Part shown: positions 35,194 through 45,056 of the stretch, piece by piece
Layout: every line of letters starts with the position of its first letter
How positions within the stretch are numbered: position 1 is the stretch's first letter
Assembly: GCF_947502395.1 (NCBI RefSeq)
Contig: NZ_CANMZM010000002.1
Span: forward strand, 558,001-622,000
Direction of reading: 5' to 3'
DNA length: 64,000 bases
From: an uncultured Erythrobacter sp.
GTDB lineage: Bacteria > Pseudomonadota > Alphaproteobacteria > Sphingomonadales > Sphingomonadaceae
Notes under the pieces: generated by a model
Seen by the model: only the letters and a program-made list of their open reading frames with translations
The model's database searches: none
Told to the model about the DNA's origin: nothing
Made by a program: the position numbers and the translations under genes

Positions 35194-35886
35194 TCAATTA
35201 TCGCGCAGGAAAGTCCGCGTGAAATCACGTGGGAACATCTGTTTCAGCGCCGCCACCTTCGGCTTGTCCCATCGCGCAATGTAGCGGTGATCAGGGTTTT
35301 TCGCCATGAAATCTTGATGATAACCTTCGGCGCGGTAGAAGGTGCGCTCGTTTTCAATCTTGGTCACGATGGGACGATCCCACACACCTGACGCCTGCAT
35401 TTGCGCAAGGTAGGCTTCGGCAACAGCACGCTGCTCATCACTTGTGGGCACCAGAGCGGAACGATAATGGGAACCCACATCGGGGCCTTGGCGGTTTTTC
35501 AACGTCGGATCGGCGACGACAGAGAAGAATATCCGCAGAAGCTCGTCATAGCGAACAACATAGGGATCATAGGTGATGCGCACCGCCTCCGCGTGCGCTG
35601 TCCCGCCGGCGATGATGCGGTTGTAGGTAGCGGTGCCCGCAGAGCCACCGTGATATCCCACAGTAGCGGTTTTAACGCCTTTGACGTGACTAAAGACCCC
35701 TTCAACACCCCAGAAACAGCCACCTGCGAAGATTGCAGTCTTCAAACCCGCCCCTTCGCGAGCGACCCGTTTTGGTGCTGGTGCATTTACAGGCTCGTCG
35801 AGGGCTTGGCTGGGAGAAATCGGGACGAAAACGCTCAGCCCGGTGAGCGTCACAGCCGCGGCAGCAAAAAACCCGAGGGCTTTCAC
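35194..35886 (-). CDS. msrA: Exported peptide methionine-S-sulfoxide reductase
   Basis: Reduces methionine-S-sulfoxide in proteins. At 230 residues it has a hydrophobic signal (GFFAAAAVTLTGLSVFVPI, SPSQA cut) and the MsrA core with the catalytic Cys in FAGGCFWGVEGVF, then GYHGG and EAVRITYDP. It should act in the periplasm. Its ATG overlaps the stop of a small membrane protein gene upstream (ATGA at 35883-35886). An exported MsrB is coded at 19309, giving the cell both exported activities as separate proteins. Confidence 0.94.
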   Translation of the reverse strand: MKALGFFAAAAVTLTGLSVFVPISPSQALDEPVNAPAPKRVAREGAGLKTAIFAGGCFWGVEGVFSHVKGVKTATVGYHGGSAGTATYNRIIAGGTAHAEAVRITYDPYVVRYDELLRIFFSVVADPTLKNRQGPDVGSHYRSALVPTSDEQRAVAEAYLAQMQASGVWDRPIVTKIENERTFYRAEGYHQDFMAKNPDHRYIARWDKPKVAALKQMFPRDFTRTFLRDN

Positions 35887-36074
35887 TCAGCCTCTTCCAG
35901 TGGCTCGATCAGAAAGACATCGCTCGGCTGCGGCGCCTCAATAGGCTGAGCTGCATTCACAGGAGCATCAAGCGTGTTGCCCACGATATCGAAGTTATAA
36001 AGCCCAAGAAACAAACCGCCCACGGCGAAGCCAAGGGCGAAACTGCGGAAGAGGTCTGGCGCAAACAGGTTCAT
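35883..36074 (-). CDS. Small single-pass membrane protein upstream of msrA
   Basis: A 63-residue protein starting MNLFAPDLFRSFALGFAVGG with one hydrophobic helix (about 10-26), then an acidic, Pro-rich tail ending PLEEAE. ATG 36074 is used; an in-frame ATG 20 codons upstream would add a charged stretch without a clear match. It overlaps msrA by 4 nt (ATGA), so they are translationally coupled. A tether or partner for the exported MsrA is possible but speculative. Confidence 0.65.
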   Translation of the reverse strand: MNLFAPDLFRSFALGFAVGGLFLGLYNFDIVGNTLDAPVNAAQPIEAPQPSDVFLIEPLEEAE

Positions 36075-36288
36075 TGTTTTCTCATCGGGGCGTGTGCCTA
36101 AGGGATTTCGCTCATAAGAGCTGCTCTCTTGCACCGGAGTGAACAGGCAACTCAGTAAGCATTTACGTTGCGCGCAAGGATTTAGTTACTCACCCACCTG
36201 AGAGAAGTGGCGAGATAGCCAAGCCTTTTTTGCGCAGACCCAAGGAAAAGTTCAGATCACACGCGCAGGACGGAGCGCTGCGGACAGG

Positions 36289-37911
36289 TTAATGCCTAAA
36301 GTGGCGCATTCCGGTGAAGACCATCGCAAGGCCCGCTTCGTCCGCCGCGGCGATCACCTCTTCATCGCGGATGGAGCCGCCCGGTTGGATTACCGCACTT
36401 GCTCCCGCCTCCGCAGCCGAGATCAGGCCATCGGCGAAGGGGAAGAACGCATCAGAGGCAACCGCACTGCCTTTGGTGCGAGGCTCACCCCACTCGTAAG
36501 TCTCGGCCGCTTCTGCCGCTTTGGTTGCCGCGATGCGCGCCGAATCACGTCGATTCATCTGTCCCGCACCGATGCCAGCGGTCATCCCGTCCTTGGCATA
36601 GACAATCGCATTGGATTTGACGTGCCGCGCAACGGTCCAGGCAAACAGACAGTCTTTGAGCTCTTGCTCGGTTGGTTCGCGTTTCGTGACGACCTTGAGG
36701 TCGTCGAGCGACACCGCGCCATTGTCACGCCCTTGGATCAGCATGCCGCCTGCAATGGTCTTCATAAAGAAGCCGCCACGGCGCGGGTTTGGCATTGTGC
36801 CGCATTCCAGTAGCCGCAGGTTCTTCTTCTTGGCGAAGATGTCGCGCGCCTCTGCGCTGACCTTAGGCGCAATCACAACCTCGGTGAAGATGCTTGCGAT
36901 CGCCTCTGCCGTTTCACCATCAAGTTCGGTGTTGACCGCAACAATCCCGCCAAAGGCCGATACGCTGTCGCATTCCAGCGCACCGTTCCATGCCTCCAGC
37001 AGGCTGCCCGATTGCGCCACACCGCAGGGGTTGGCGTGCTTGACGATGACGACGGCGGGGTCTTGCCCGTCAAACTCTGCCGCCAGCTCAAGCGCTGCAT
37101 CAGCATCATTGAGGTTGTTGTAAGAGAGCGCCTTACCCTGAAGCTGCTCAGCCTGAGGCACGCCATTGGTGCCGGTCACTTGGGGCACATAGATCGCCGC
37201 GGACTGATGCGGGTTCTCGCCATAACGCAGCGTGTCCGAACGCTTGAAGGCCAGTGGCATGGTGTCGGTGAACGGCGTGGCCTTCAGAGCTTCCATCCCA
37301 AGCGGATTGGTGAAGGCATCGCCAAAGGCAAACCAATTGGCAATCGCTGCGTCATAGGCCGCCGTGCGAGCGTAAGCTTTGCCCGCCATCCGGATGCGGA
37401 AAGCATCGGATGTCGCTCCATCATTGGCGTCCAATTCCTCAAGCAATTCAGCGTAGTCAGCCGCATCCGTCATGATTGTCACAAAACCATGGTTCTTGGC
37501 TGCCGAGCGCACCATCGAAGGTCCGCCAATATCGATATTCTCAATGATTTCATGACGTTCCGCGCCTTTGGCAACGGTTGCCTCGAACGGATAGAGATTG
37601 ACCACCACCAGATCGATCGCGCCGATATCGTGCTCTTTCATCGAAGCCATGTGATCATCGTTATCCCGAAGCGCGAGCAGCCCGCCGTGGACCGTAGGGT
37701 GGAGGGTTTTGACCCGTCCATCCATCATCTCTGGAAAGCCGGTGAGGTCGGAGACGTCCTTCACCTCAAGCCCGGCCTCGCGCAACATGCGCGCCGTGCC
37801 GCCGGTGCTCACCAGCTCCACGCCCCGCGCAACCAATGCCTTGCCCAGGTCCGCCAAGCCGCTTTTGTCGGACACTGAGAGGAGTGCCCGCTTGATCACT
37901 GTATTCGTCAT
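36289..37911 (-). CDS. purH: Bifunctional AICAR transformylase / IMP cyclohydrolase
   Basis: Performs the last two steps of purine synthesis: formylation of AICAR and ring closure to IMP. The 540 residues start with the cyclohydrolase domain ([48 protein letters not shown]) and continue into the transformylase ([27 protein letters not shown] with the catalytic [22 protein letters not shown]). It is the last gene of a co-directional run with rpe and a heparinase-like gene, with a 21-nt gap. Confidence 0.97.
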   Translation of the reverse strand: MTNTVIKRALLSVSDKSGLADLGKALVARGVELVSTGGTARMLREAGLEVKDVSDLTGFPEMMDGRVKTLHPTVHGGLLALRDNDDHMASMKEHDIGAIDLVVVNLYPFEATVAKGAERHEIIENIDIGGPSMVRSAAKNHGFVTIMTDAADYAELLEELDANDGATSDAFRIRMAGKAYARTAAYDAAIANWFAFGDAFTNPLGMEALKATPFTDTMPLAFKRSDTLRYGENPHQSAAIYVPQVTGTNGVPQAEQLQGKALSYNNLNDADAALELAAEFDGQDPAVVIVKHANPCGVAQSGSLLEAWNGALECDSVSAFGGIVAVNTELDGETAEAIASIFTEVVIAPKVSAEARDIFAKKKNLRLLECGTMPNPRRGGFFMKTIAGGMLIQGRDNGAVSLDDLKVVTKREPTEQELKDCLFAWTVARHVKSNAIVYAKDGMTAGIGAGQMNRRDSARIAATKAAEAAETYEWGEPRTKGSAVASDAFFPFADGLISAAEAGASAVIQPGGSIRDEEVIAAADEAGLAMVFTGMRHFRH

Positions 37912-37932
37912 TTTGGAGATGCCACCTTTGGT

Positions 37933-39891
37933 CTATCCCATTTTCTTGAGGAGCCAGGAGAATTGGCCGCCGCCACGTGAAGTGAGCCCCTGTATCACCA
38001 ATTGATCGGTAGCGTGAGGGCGTCCTTCCCCATCAACCCAAATGCTATCATCTCGCGAGAGCTTGACGTCTTTTCCGCCAGGTGCCTCACTGCGAAGGCG
38101 CAGCTGCCACAGCTTTCCGTCCGGCGTGAGCAGGCTTGCACCCAGGCCATCCTCGGCAAGGTGTGCCTCTACCCCTTTGCCGAGGTGGAAACGGATCGCG
38201 AAGGCGATCTTACCGCGCTTACCCTTGCGCGATGCAGGCACGAGAATGTCTTCGCCCGCGATTTTATTGCCATCATTGGCAATGGTGAGAACACGTTCAT
38301 GGATAAGGCCAAAACGCGCAGCATATCCGTCATGGCTGGCCTCGATACGAGTACCTTCACGCCGTTGGGAGCCCGATCCGTGACCCACAACACGCCGTTC
38401 AACCTCAACTGTTTCTGCACCCCGCCCAAGCTTGCCATGAAGGAGTACAGCCGTTGAGTTTGCATCATCGAGAACGAGAGTGGAGTGCGCCGCTGTCGCG
38501 CGAAGACCCTGCCCGATATGCGCTGGCACCAAACCGCCTGCCAGTGCGGCTCCACCGCAGTTGACGATCACGCGCGAAGTGCCGTCTGACATCTCAAATG
38601 CGAGGGTCGAGGCACAGCCGCAGCGCGTGTGGCGCGCCCTTGGCGGAGGACCTGCGTCAAATTGCACAGTCGTTTGTGCCGCGCGAATACGCTGATAACC
38701 CCAATGCTTTGGCTCGTTCAGCGGACGGGTTCGCACTCCGCTCGCCGTGATCAGCGCTGAGACTTCATCTGCCGAAGTCGCACCCTGACCCTGCCAATTG
38801 CCGAGTGCGCCATCCCCATGCCGCAATGCTAGCAATGGCGGCACCAAAAGCTCTCGCATCACCAAAATTGCCTCGGGTGGGTCGCGTTCAACCGCTTCAT
38901 AGCAAGCAACCAGATCGGTAAGCACTCGAATCGCGTCCATCTGTGCTTGCGGACAGCGAGCCAGCCCGCCCCCATCTTCTGCGACAAGTTCGCCAAGCGC
39001 CTTTATAAGACCCGCTTCGCCATAAAGTCTGCGCGGACGTCCTTCGGGGAGGAGAAGTCCCGCCGCTGTGACGCCAGCCCACCCGGCGACCTGGCCCAGC
39101 CCGGCTCCACTGCGCAAAGCCTTGCGGTCGAGCCAATTTGCCGTGTCCTCAATCGCGTCAAGCAAACGCGGTCGAAGCTCACCGCCCAACACCAAAGGCG
39201 CATGGGTGAGCAAAGCGAGGAGTCTCAGGCCGGCGTTCTCTACATCCCAAGCGGCGCTTCGGGCCGATACTTTTGAGCGGGTCTCATGCGCATCAAGCCA
39301 GCCCTTGGTGATCCGCTCAGCAATGCCTCTGCAATCCTCTGGCGGGGCGCAGCTCGCCAAGTCCGCCAGCCAAGCGAAGGAATGGACTGCTCGCTCAAGG
39401 CCGGGCGCAAGCCGTGTGCCAGCGGTGAAATCGAGCGTGCCGATCGGCTGCTTGACGCCGTGCACCTGAAAATGGCCCGCTCGAAGAGCAATGCCTGATG
39501 CACGGTTGCCGGTGACCGGGCTCTCTACGGTTGCCAAAAGGCGTTTGGCGGGCGGGCGGCGGAAAGGCGCCGCCAATGTGTGCCCGGGCACTCCCATGCG
39601 ATAAGCGAGGCGGATCAGCGCTTCGCCAGGATTGGAGCGCGGCGCAATCACATCGCTCAATGCTAGTGCTCGCGAGCTGTCTATCGGCTCTGCAGCAAAG
39701 GCGGGTGTTTCTGGCGTAACTTGCTCAGAAAGCTCAGTAGTAGCCTCTTTGCGCAAGGCTTCCTCTTCCTCGCCCAGTTTTATCGCCGGAACATCGCCCG
39801 CAGTTCGACCTTCGGCGACATCAAAGTCGGCAAGGCTGGCTGAGCCACCTGAGCTGTCTGGACTTCGCCCGCTGAACAGCGTCTCCATCAA
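37933..39891 (-). CDS. Heparinase II/III family protein
   Basis: A 652-residue protein with an N-terminal alpha-helical toroid-like half and a C-terminal heparinase II/III beta-sheet half ([50 protein letters not shown]). Such proteins are polysaccharide-lyase-like and are widely conserved in alphaproteobacteria between rpe/rsmB and purH, where the substrate is unknown. No signal peptide is obvious: the first 100 residues are acidic and Ser/Ala-rich. Its start overlaps rpe by 4 nt, so rpe, this gene and purH form one unit. Confidence 0.87.
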   Translation of the reverse strand: MMETLFSGRSPDSSGGSASLADFDVAEGRTAGDVPAIKLGEEEEALRKEATTELSEQVTPETPAFAAEPIDSSRALALSDVIAPRSNPGEALIRLAYRMGVPGHTLAAPFRRPPAKRLLATVESPVTGNRASGIALRAGHFQVHGVKQPIGTLDFTAGTRLAPGLERAVHSFAWLADLASCAPPEDCRGIAERITKGWLDAHETRSKVSARSAAWDVENAGLRLLALLTHAPLVLGGELRPRLLDAIEDTANWLDRKALRSGAGLGQVAGWAGVTAAGLLLPEGRPRRLYGEAGLIKALGELVAEDGGGLARCPQAQMDAIRVLTDLVACYEAVERDPPEAILVMRELLVPPLLALRHGDGALGNWQGQGATSADEVSALITASGVRTRPLNEPKHWGYQRIRAAQTTVQFDAGPPPRARHTRCGCASTLAFEMSDGTSRVIVNCGGAALAGGLVPAHIGQGLRATAAHSTLVLDDANSTAVLLHGKLGRGAETVEVERRVVGHGSGSQRREGTRIEASHDGYAARFGLIHERVLTIANDGNKIAGEDILVPASRKGKRGKIAFAIRFHLGKGVEAHLAEDGLGASLLTPDGKLWQLRLRSEAPGGKDVKLSRDDSIWVDGEGRPHATDQLVIQGLTSRGGGQFSWLLKKMG

Positions 39892-40550
39892 TTACCCCCT
39901 TTGAGCGCCCTGATATTGGCGGCGTATTGCTCGGGGCCACCTTTGAATGTGGCGGAGCCCGCCACCAGCACATCGGCCCCTGCTTCGATGCACAATTTGG
40001 CGGTGTCCGCGTTCACACCGCCATCAACTTCCAAATGAATATCTCGCCCTGTTGCCTCGATCATTGCGCGGATGCGCGTGATCTTCTCGAGCTGTGAATG
40101 GATAAAGCTCTGTCCGCCAAATCCGGGATTGACGCTCATCACCAGGATAAGGTCGACAAGGTCCATAAGGTTATCCAACACCTCCACTGGCGTGCCCGGA
40201 TTGAGCACCACGCCCGCTTTCTTGCCAAGCTTACGGATGGCCTGAAGCGTTCGGTGCACATGGGGGCCTGCTTCCGGGTGGACAGTGATGATATCCGCGC
40301 CAGCCTCGGCGAAGGCCTCAATGTAGGGATCGACCGGCGAAATCATCAAATGAACGTCGAAGACCTTGTCGGTATGCGATCGAAGCGCCTTCACCACATC
40401 GGGCCCAATGGTGATGTTGGGCACGTAGTGACCGTCCATCACATCAATATGAATCCAGTCCGCGCCAGCCTGATCGACGCGGCGCACTTCTTCGCCCAAT
40501 TGAGCGAAGTCTGCGGAAAGGATACTCGGCGAGATTAATGGTGCTGACAT
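39888..40550 (-). CDS. rpe: Ribulose-phosphate 3-epimerase
   Basis: Interconverts ribulose-5-phosphate and xylulose-5-phosphate in the pentose phosphate pathway. The 220 residues are a TIM barrel with [30 protein letters not shown] (metal-binding His and Asp), [18 protein letters not shown] and [13 protein letters not shown] 40550 (MSAPLIS) is preferred; 5 more codons are open upstream. Downstream it overlaps the heparinase-like gene by 4 nt, and purH follows. Confidence 0.97.
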   Translation of the reverse strand: MSAPLISPSILSADFAQLGEEVRRVDQAGADWIHIDVMDGHYVPNITIGPDVVKALRSHTDKVFDVHLMISPVDPYIEAFAEAGADIITVHPEAGPHVHRTLQAIRKLGKKAGVVLNPGTPVEVLDNLMDLVDLILVMSVNPGFGGQSFIHSQLEKITRIRAMIEATGRDIHLEVDGGVNADTAKLCIEAGADVLVAGSATFKGGPEQYAANIRALKGGN

Positions 40551-40790
40551 GCGCCACGCTTTCAAAAGGTCCGGCCAGCTTGGTTGCGGCGCGTAAACTT
40601 AGTTAAAATTTGCCATAGGCTGGCCGCGAATCGTGCAGCAAGCTGTCAGCCAGCGCTTTTCCCCGCCCTTTTGTAGAGGGATTCCCTCGGAAATCCGCCA
40701 AAAACTCCCAATTCAGCGACAATTCAGCCCGCAAATGGCATTAAGCGCACACATTTCGTGTCTATGTGTTTGGTGCACATCGGCAATGAG

Positions 40791-40807
40791 CTCAGCGAAA
40801 AGCTGAG
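40791..40807 (+). promoter_or_regulatory. 5'-UTR hairpin before the DUF2141 gene
   Basis: CTCAGC-gaaaa-GCTGAG forms a 6-bp stem with a purine loop just before the ribosome site (GAAGGG) of the gene at 40825. There is no T-tract, so it is more likely an mRNA-stabilising or regulatory hairpin. The 40551-40824 gap otherwise shows no gene. Confidence 0.35.
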
Positions 40808-40824
40808 ATGAAGGGTTTGAATTG

Positions 40825-41352
40825 ATGGCAAGATCTATGAGCACTGCCGCAATGGCGGGCGCTGCGATGCTGGCGAGTCTGGGCGCTTTGGCGCCTGCTG
40901 CGCCACTGGCCGCCCAGGCAACAGCCAGCAGCGACTATCGCAATATCATCGCCAACAATATGCGATCCTGCGCACCCGGAGGCGGTCCTGCAATCCGCGT
41001 GACAATCAATGGCATCAAAGAGGCTAGCGGCATGGTTCGTGCGCAAGTCTACAACGGCACAAGCGCTGATTGGCTAGAGCGCGGACGCTGGCTTAACCGC
41101 GTGGAATTGCCTGCCCGGAGGGGCCGGATGACGGTCTGCCTGCCAGTCCCCGAAAGCGGCACCTATGCCGTCGCGGTGCGACATGACATCAATGGGAATG
41201 GCAAGACTGATATCCGCACTGATGGCGGCGCAATGTCCAACAACCCCTCGATCAGCATCTTCAATCTCGGCAAGCCGAGCGTCGACAAAACCCGCTTCAG
41301 TGTCGGCCGCGGGGTCCAATCCATTGCGATTACGATGAAGTATTTCACCTAA
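40825..41352 (+). CDS. DUF2141 family exported protein
   Basis: About 175 residues with a signal peptide (AAMAGAAMLASLGALAPAAPLAAQA). The mature part matches the DUF2141 pattern: VRAQVYNGTSADWLERG, LPVPESGTYAVAVRHDINGNGK and FNLGKPSVDKTRFSVG, ending in VQSIAITMKYF. DUF2141 proteins are small beta-sandwich proteins of unknown function, common in sphingomonads and Bacteroidetes. A DINGNGK loop resembles an EF-hand-like Asp/Asn calcium loop. The tail overlaps the convergent Tam41-like gene by 4 nt. Confidence 0.85.
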   Translation: MARSMSTAAMAGAAMLASLGALAPAAPLAAQATASSDYRNIIANNMRSCAPGGGPAIRVTINGIKEASGMVRAQVYNGTSADWLERGRWLNRVELPARRGRMTVCLPVPESGTYAVAVRHDINGNGKTDIRTDGGAMSNNPSISIFNLGKPSVDKTRFSVGRGVQSIAITMKYFT

Positions 41353-42260
41353 GGCTTGTTCTGTTTGCGGTGCTTTCTAAGCGCCCACAGCACGCTGGGC
41401 GCTGCCAGAATGGGAAGTTTCTCGCGAAGCGGGGTGACTTCCACAGGCATCCCGGTGTGCCTCTCGATCTTCCAAGCCGCATAGCGAGCTGCTCCTTCGA
41501 AGGTAGTGCTCGCCTTGAGCAAGCGAGTAAAGTTCAGGGGTTTGCCCATACGCTCGCGTCGCTTCCACCAGCCAAGCGTCGCGCTCCGCTCTCTTGCGGT
41601 GAGACTGGGCGTAATCCGCTCGTCATTCACGGTATGAGCGATGCCAGCGGCTTTGAGGGCGATAGGCAAAAGACCGGCGAAATGCTCTTCATTGACGCTC
41701 AGAATATCGTTCTCTCGCCCAGCCTTTTCGACCCGAAATTCGGCCTTGTATGTCGCACGAAAGAGCGCACGCCAGTAATCTTCCGAAGTACCAGAAGGCG
41801 GGCCAAGTGTTACGGCCAGCCGCGCTGCAGTCTGAGCCGCTGCCCCTATCGCTGCAATCACTTCAGTGCGCGCCGTGTCATCCGCGTGCCAGACCAAAGT
41901 AGCGGGTTGGACGAAGCGCGCCCAGATCGTTGTGTCGAGCAGCTCACCCGTGGCGGCCTTGGCAAACGTAGACAGCGCCATCGTTGCAACCTTTGCACGC
42001 AAAACCGTGCCATTCGGCTCTTCGCGCTCCTGATAGCTGACGCGTGGCCAAATACGTTCACGCTGTTCTCCGGGCAACAGGATGTAGAAATCAAGTACTC
42101 CGTCGAGCGAGCGGGTGCGCAGATTAGAGCCATAGAACAGCACAGCAGATGCGCCCGCCTCTTTGGCCAAGTCCTGCGCAAAGCGCGCAACGGCGGGATC
42201 GATGCTTGCACCAAGGCGCGATTCAATGCGGTCTGCCAAAGTGGGAGAGCTGCTCGTCAT
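41349..42260 (-). CDS. Nucleotidyltransferase-like protein resembling Tam41 (CDP-diacylglycerol synthase)
   Basis: A 303-residue protein usually left hypothetical. Residues 41-60 (LFYGSNLRTRSLDGVLDFYI) look like a nucleotidyltransferase GS...D.D motif. Further on, KVATMALSTFAKA (90-102), IWARFVQPATLVW (112-124), ATYKAEFRVEK (169-179) and VNEEHFAGLLP (189-199) line up, from memory, with the Tam41/Mmp37 family, in which YGSG, MIDF, WxxxYxxGRLQKPV and YxGDFRM occur in the same order. Tam41 makes CDP-diacylglycerol from phosphatidate and CTP in mitochondria. The gene follows a diacylglycerol kinase by 18 nt; that kinase would make phosphatidate. No membrane helix is obvious. Confidence 0.55.
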   Translation of the reverse strand: MTSSSPTLADRIESRLGASIDPAVARFAQDLAKEAGASAVLFYGSNLRTRSLDGVLDFYILLPGEQRERIWPRVSYQEREEPNGTVLRAKVATMALSTFAKAATGELLDTTIWARFVQPATLVWHADDTARTEVIAAIGAAAQTAARLAVTLGPPSGTSEDYWRALFRATYKAEFRVEKAGRENDILSVNEEHFAGLLPIALKAAGIAHTVNDERITPSLTARERSATLGWWKRRERMGKPLNFTRLLKASTTFEGAARYAAWKIERHTGMPVEVTPLREKLPILAAPSVLWALRKHRKQNKP

Positions 42261-42278
42261 AGGAGCCCTGTTACCGCC

Positions 42279-43316
42279 TTAAGGTGCTACAAATTCGAGC
42301 TCAGGGCCCTGTCCGATACGATATTCACCGGGCGGGAAGGCCTCGCCATCAAGAATGAAACTATCGTCAATCCGCAACGAGAACTGGTTTGTTGAAAGTT
42401 GGTGAAAGCCCTTCTCCCGAATTCCATCAGGGGTTTCGCCGCGCATCATCTTAATCAAGGTCAATGCCGAACGACGCGAAATCTGATCGGTCACCGCAAG
42501 CTTCAATCCTTCAAGGATCTTGCCAAAGGGCTTCATGCCTGCTGGCAATTCTTGCAACGTGGAGGCGAACAGCAGTTGACGCCATTCGGGATCGCCAACG
42601 CCGGAATGCTCCATTGGCACGTCTTTGACACCCAGCCCGATCGTCATTTTGGAACCGCGCCGCCAGGCATTCTCACGCGAGGCAAAAAACCACTGCGCAA
42701 CGCCCATTACAATGGCAGCTGCGACCGCCATTGAATTGAACGCACCCAGCTTGTGCGCACTCTGCCCTGCTGTGGTCGCAGTGGTGAATGCGCCTGCGCC
42801 GAGAATGAAGCCGAGTACGCGCGCCTCTGGACGGCTACCAATGGGTGTTATCTCGATCGGACGACGACGCACGCGGCTCCCAGCCTCAAAAGCGTCAATC
42901 GCCTCTTGCAGCGACCAGCCTTTGGGAACACCCAAATCAACGGTAAGCGCATTTGTCTTGCCCTTGGGCAGAACCGCAAGCGCTGGCCAATTGTCGCCAA
43001 AGATCGAAGCGCCGCTCGTGAGCACGTCGCGCACGGTTCCATCACCTCCATTGATCACCAGCAAATCTATGCCCTGACTGGCAAATTCGGCCAGCGCCTC
43101 AGGCAATTGCGAGCGATCCCCAGGCTTTGCGATAAAGACCTGCGGGGACATGCCGCAATCGAAGTCTGCGCCCTTATTGCCATGGCTGCGCGGGTTGTAG
43201 ATCACCCCTACCCGAGGCGTATCGCCCGGCTCTCGCTCGATACCAACTTCCACCGGGTCAAGAACCGGGGTCGCCATTTGTGGCAACTTGGCAAATTGGA
43301 AGATACGCGAGGCCAT
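42279..43316 (-). CDS. Diacylglycerol kinase family lipid kinase
   Basis: About 345 residues with the DAGK catalytic domain: RVGVIYNPRSHGNKG near the N terminus and the nucleotide-binding VINGGDGTVRDVL, then LAVLPKGKTNALTVDLGVP. Enzymes of this fold phosphorylate diacylglycerol, sphingosine or related lipids. ATG 43316 (MASRIF) is used because the upstream 35 codons read as unlike sequence. The gene lies 18 nt upstream of a Tam41-like nucleotidyltransferase gene, suggesting a two-step route diacylglycerol to phosphatidate to CDP-diacylglycerol. The lipid specificity is not shown. Confidence 0.85.
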   Translation of the reverse strand: MASRIFQFAKLPQMATPVLDPVEVGIEREPGDTPRVGVIYNPRSHGNKGADFDCGMSPQVFIAKPGDRSQLPEALAEFASQGIDLLVINGGDGTVRDVLTSGASIFGDNWPALAVLPKGKTNALTVDLGVPKGWSLQEAIDAFEAGSRVRRRPIEITPIGSRPEARVLGFILGAGAFTTATTAGQSAHKLGAFNSMAVAAAIVMGVAQWFFASRENAWRRGSKMTIGLGVKDVPMEHSGVGDPEWRQLLFASTLQELPAGMKPFGKILEGLKLAVTDQISRRSALTLIKMMRGETPDGIREKGFHQLSTNQFSLRIDDSFILDGEAFPPGEYRIGQGPELEFVAP

Positions 43317-43577
43317 GCGCGCTTCTATAGGTATGAGTGGCCAATAATTCCACTCCTGCTTGCAGATCACCCGCACATAGTCATAGCAAAGCAACACATT
43401 GGTCGCGCCGTGAGAGTGCACCTTTCCGTAGCGTTTATCGCCTTAACATGCATCGTGCAGGGGCTAAATCTGAGCGCGCACCCAGCAGGCAAGGAAACAA
43501 AGGAGCAGCCAAACGAGCTCCAGCAAGTTGATTGGCGTCACCAAATTGATTCTGAGATTGGACCAGTCATTGAAAAA

Positions 43578-43622
43578 TGGCGCACCCGAGAGGATTCGAA
43601 CCTCTGGCCTCTGCCTTCGGAG
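43578..43622 (-). repeat. Attachment-site repeat: 3' half of tRNA-Arg(CCG)
   Basis: Read on the minus strand, the 45 bp cover anticodon loop (CTCCGAA), 3' anticodon arm GGCAG, T-arm AGAGG-TTCGAAT-CCTCT, acceptor CGGGTGC, discriminator G and CCA. The 5' half of a tRNA is absent: the adjoining sequence does not continue the cloverleaf. This is the usual trace of an integrase that recombines within a tRNA 3' end. The region 43317-43577 to its left and 43623-43808 to its right contain no gene. Confidence 0.85.
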
Positions 43623-43713
43623 CTGGAAAAATAGCGCATTTTGTTGCAACGCAGCAGAACGCAAATGAACCATAAATAATTATTTTTATTGCTTTATTTC
43701 TGTATCGCAAAGT

Positions 43714-43728
43714 TGCGAATCGTTCGCA
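43714..43728. promoter_or_regulatory. Palindrome upstream of the integrase gene
   Basis: TGCGAA-TCG-TTCGCA is a perfect 6+3+6 inverted repeat 80 nt before the integrase ATG and about 90 bp from the att repeat. It could be an arm-type integrase/excisionase site or a repressor operator. Confidence 0.4.
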
Positions 43729-43808
43729 GTTGCTGCACTGCGTTCACCCCTCCTGCACTTACATTTCACTTACGGATTCGCTACTTTGTGATCGAAGGAC
43801 AGATCGCA

Positions 43809-45056
43809 ATGCATGTCGCGCTAAACAATTCTGTAGCATTAAAAGCAGCCGCGAAGGCAAAGCCCTATGAGCTGCGTGACCCTAAATTCGGCGGGCTTCT
43901 GCTGCGGGTCCAGCCCTCCGGTGTAAAGACATGGTATCTCGAATTCGAGCGCGGAAAGCGCATCCGGCTCGGTCGCCTCACGGGTATGGGATATGGTGAA
44001 GCAGTCGAGGCATCGAAGAGCGCACTTGGCCCTTACTGGGCCGGTGTCGATCCGCGCATCGAGCGCCAGAAGCGCAAGCAGGTTTCGACTTTTGGCGAGT
44101 TTATTGACGAACATTACGCTGACTGGGCGCGGGTTCACCAGAAAACCGCAGAGGCCAATCTCAAGCGCCTCAAGGTTGCCTTCAAGAAGTTTCTCAAGAT
44201 GCCGATGGCGACCATCTCGCCACTCGATATGGAGCGCTGGCGCGCCCAGCGCATGAAAGACGGCGTCAAGCCAAACACCGTCAATCGCGACATCACAGCG
44301 ATCAAGGCGGCGCTCAACCGGGCTGTCGAATGGGAACTGATTGCAGTGAACCCGATCGCCAAGGTCAAGAAAGCGCGCGAGAACAAGGAAGTCCGTGTTC
44401 GATACCTAGACGAAGCCGAAGAATATCGCCTGCGCGCCCAACTGAAGAATCGCGAAGACAGAATGAGGTATGAGCGCGACACAGCCAATCAATGGCGTCG
44501 CGAGCGCGGCAGAGAGATTTTGCCCAGCCTACGCGCCGTTCCTTTCAGCGATCACCTAATGCCGATGGTCCTTCTATCGCTCAATACGGGTATGCGGCGC
44601 GGCGAACTGTTCGACCTCAAATGGTCGCATGTAAATTTTGACCGGCGCATCGTGACTGTGTCGGCGGAGACGGCGAAGTCGCGCAAGACACGGCATATCC
44701 CGCTTAACGCAGAGGCCTATGAGACTCTTAAGTTCTGGCGCTCACAATGCGACCTCGGCAACAGCCGCGTGTTTGAAAGCGAAGACGGTGCACGCTTCGA
44801 CAACGTCAACTCATCGTGGAAGAAGCTGCTCACTGACGCGAAGATCGTGGATTTTCGCTGGCACGACATGCGTCACCACTTTGCTTCACGCCTCGCCATG
44901 GGCGCTGTTGACCTCAACACCATTCGCGAACTGCTAGGACATAGCGATTACGGTATGACGCTGCGCTATGCCCACCTTGCGCCCGAGCATCGGCGCGAAG
45001 CGGTCGAAGTGCTCGACAAGGCAAAACCTCACCTAAAGATTGTGGCAACAAACTGA
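43809..45056 (+). CDS. Tyrosine-type site-specific integrase
   Basis: A 415-residue tyrosine recombinase that should integrate the island at tRNA-Arg. It has an N-terminal DUF4102-like arm-binding domain (about 1-85, AKPYELRDPKFGGLLLRVQ, TWYLEFERGKRIRLG), a SAM-like core-binding domain and the catalytic domain with all key residues: Arg in NTGMRRGELF, Lys in AETAKSRKTRHIPL, HxxR in WHDMRHHFASRL, His in LLGHSDYGMT and the Tyr nucleophile in LRYAHL. ATG 43809 fits the domain start. It lies 186 bp from the tRNA-derived repeat. Confidence 0.95.
   Translation: MHVALNNSVALKAAAKAKPYELRDPKFGGLLLRVQPSGVKTWYLEFERGKRIRLGRLTGMGYGEAVEASKSALGPYWAGVDPRIERQKRKQVSTFGEFIDEHYADWARVHQKTAEANLKRLKVAFKKFLKMPMATISPLDMERWRAQRMKDGVKPNTVNRDITAIKAALNRAVEWELIAVNPIAKVKKARENKEVRVRYLDEAEEYRLRAQLKNREDRMRYERDTANQWRRERGREILPSLRAVPFSDHLMPMVLLSLNTGMRRGELFDLKWSHVNFDRRIVTVSAETAKSRKTRHIPLNAEAYETLKFWRSQCDLGNSRVFESEDGARFDNVNSSWKKLLTDAKIVDFRWHDMRHHFASRLAMGAVDLNTIRELLGHSDYGMTLRYAHLAPEHRREAVEVLDKAKPHLKIVATN

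Noticed and set aside
41370..42395. 341-codon plus-strand frame opposite the Tam41-like gene
   Set aside because: Rich in Arg, Cys and Ser without domain features, and the minus-strand frame has ordered motifs and operon context.
43578..43668. A complete tRNA-Arg gene at the island end
   Set aside because: Only the 3' half from the anticodon loop is present; the 5' half does not follow.
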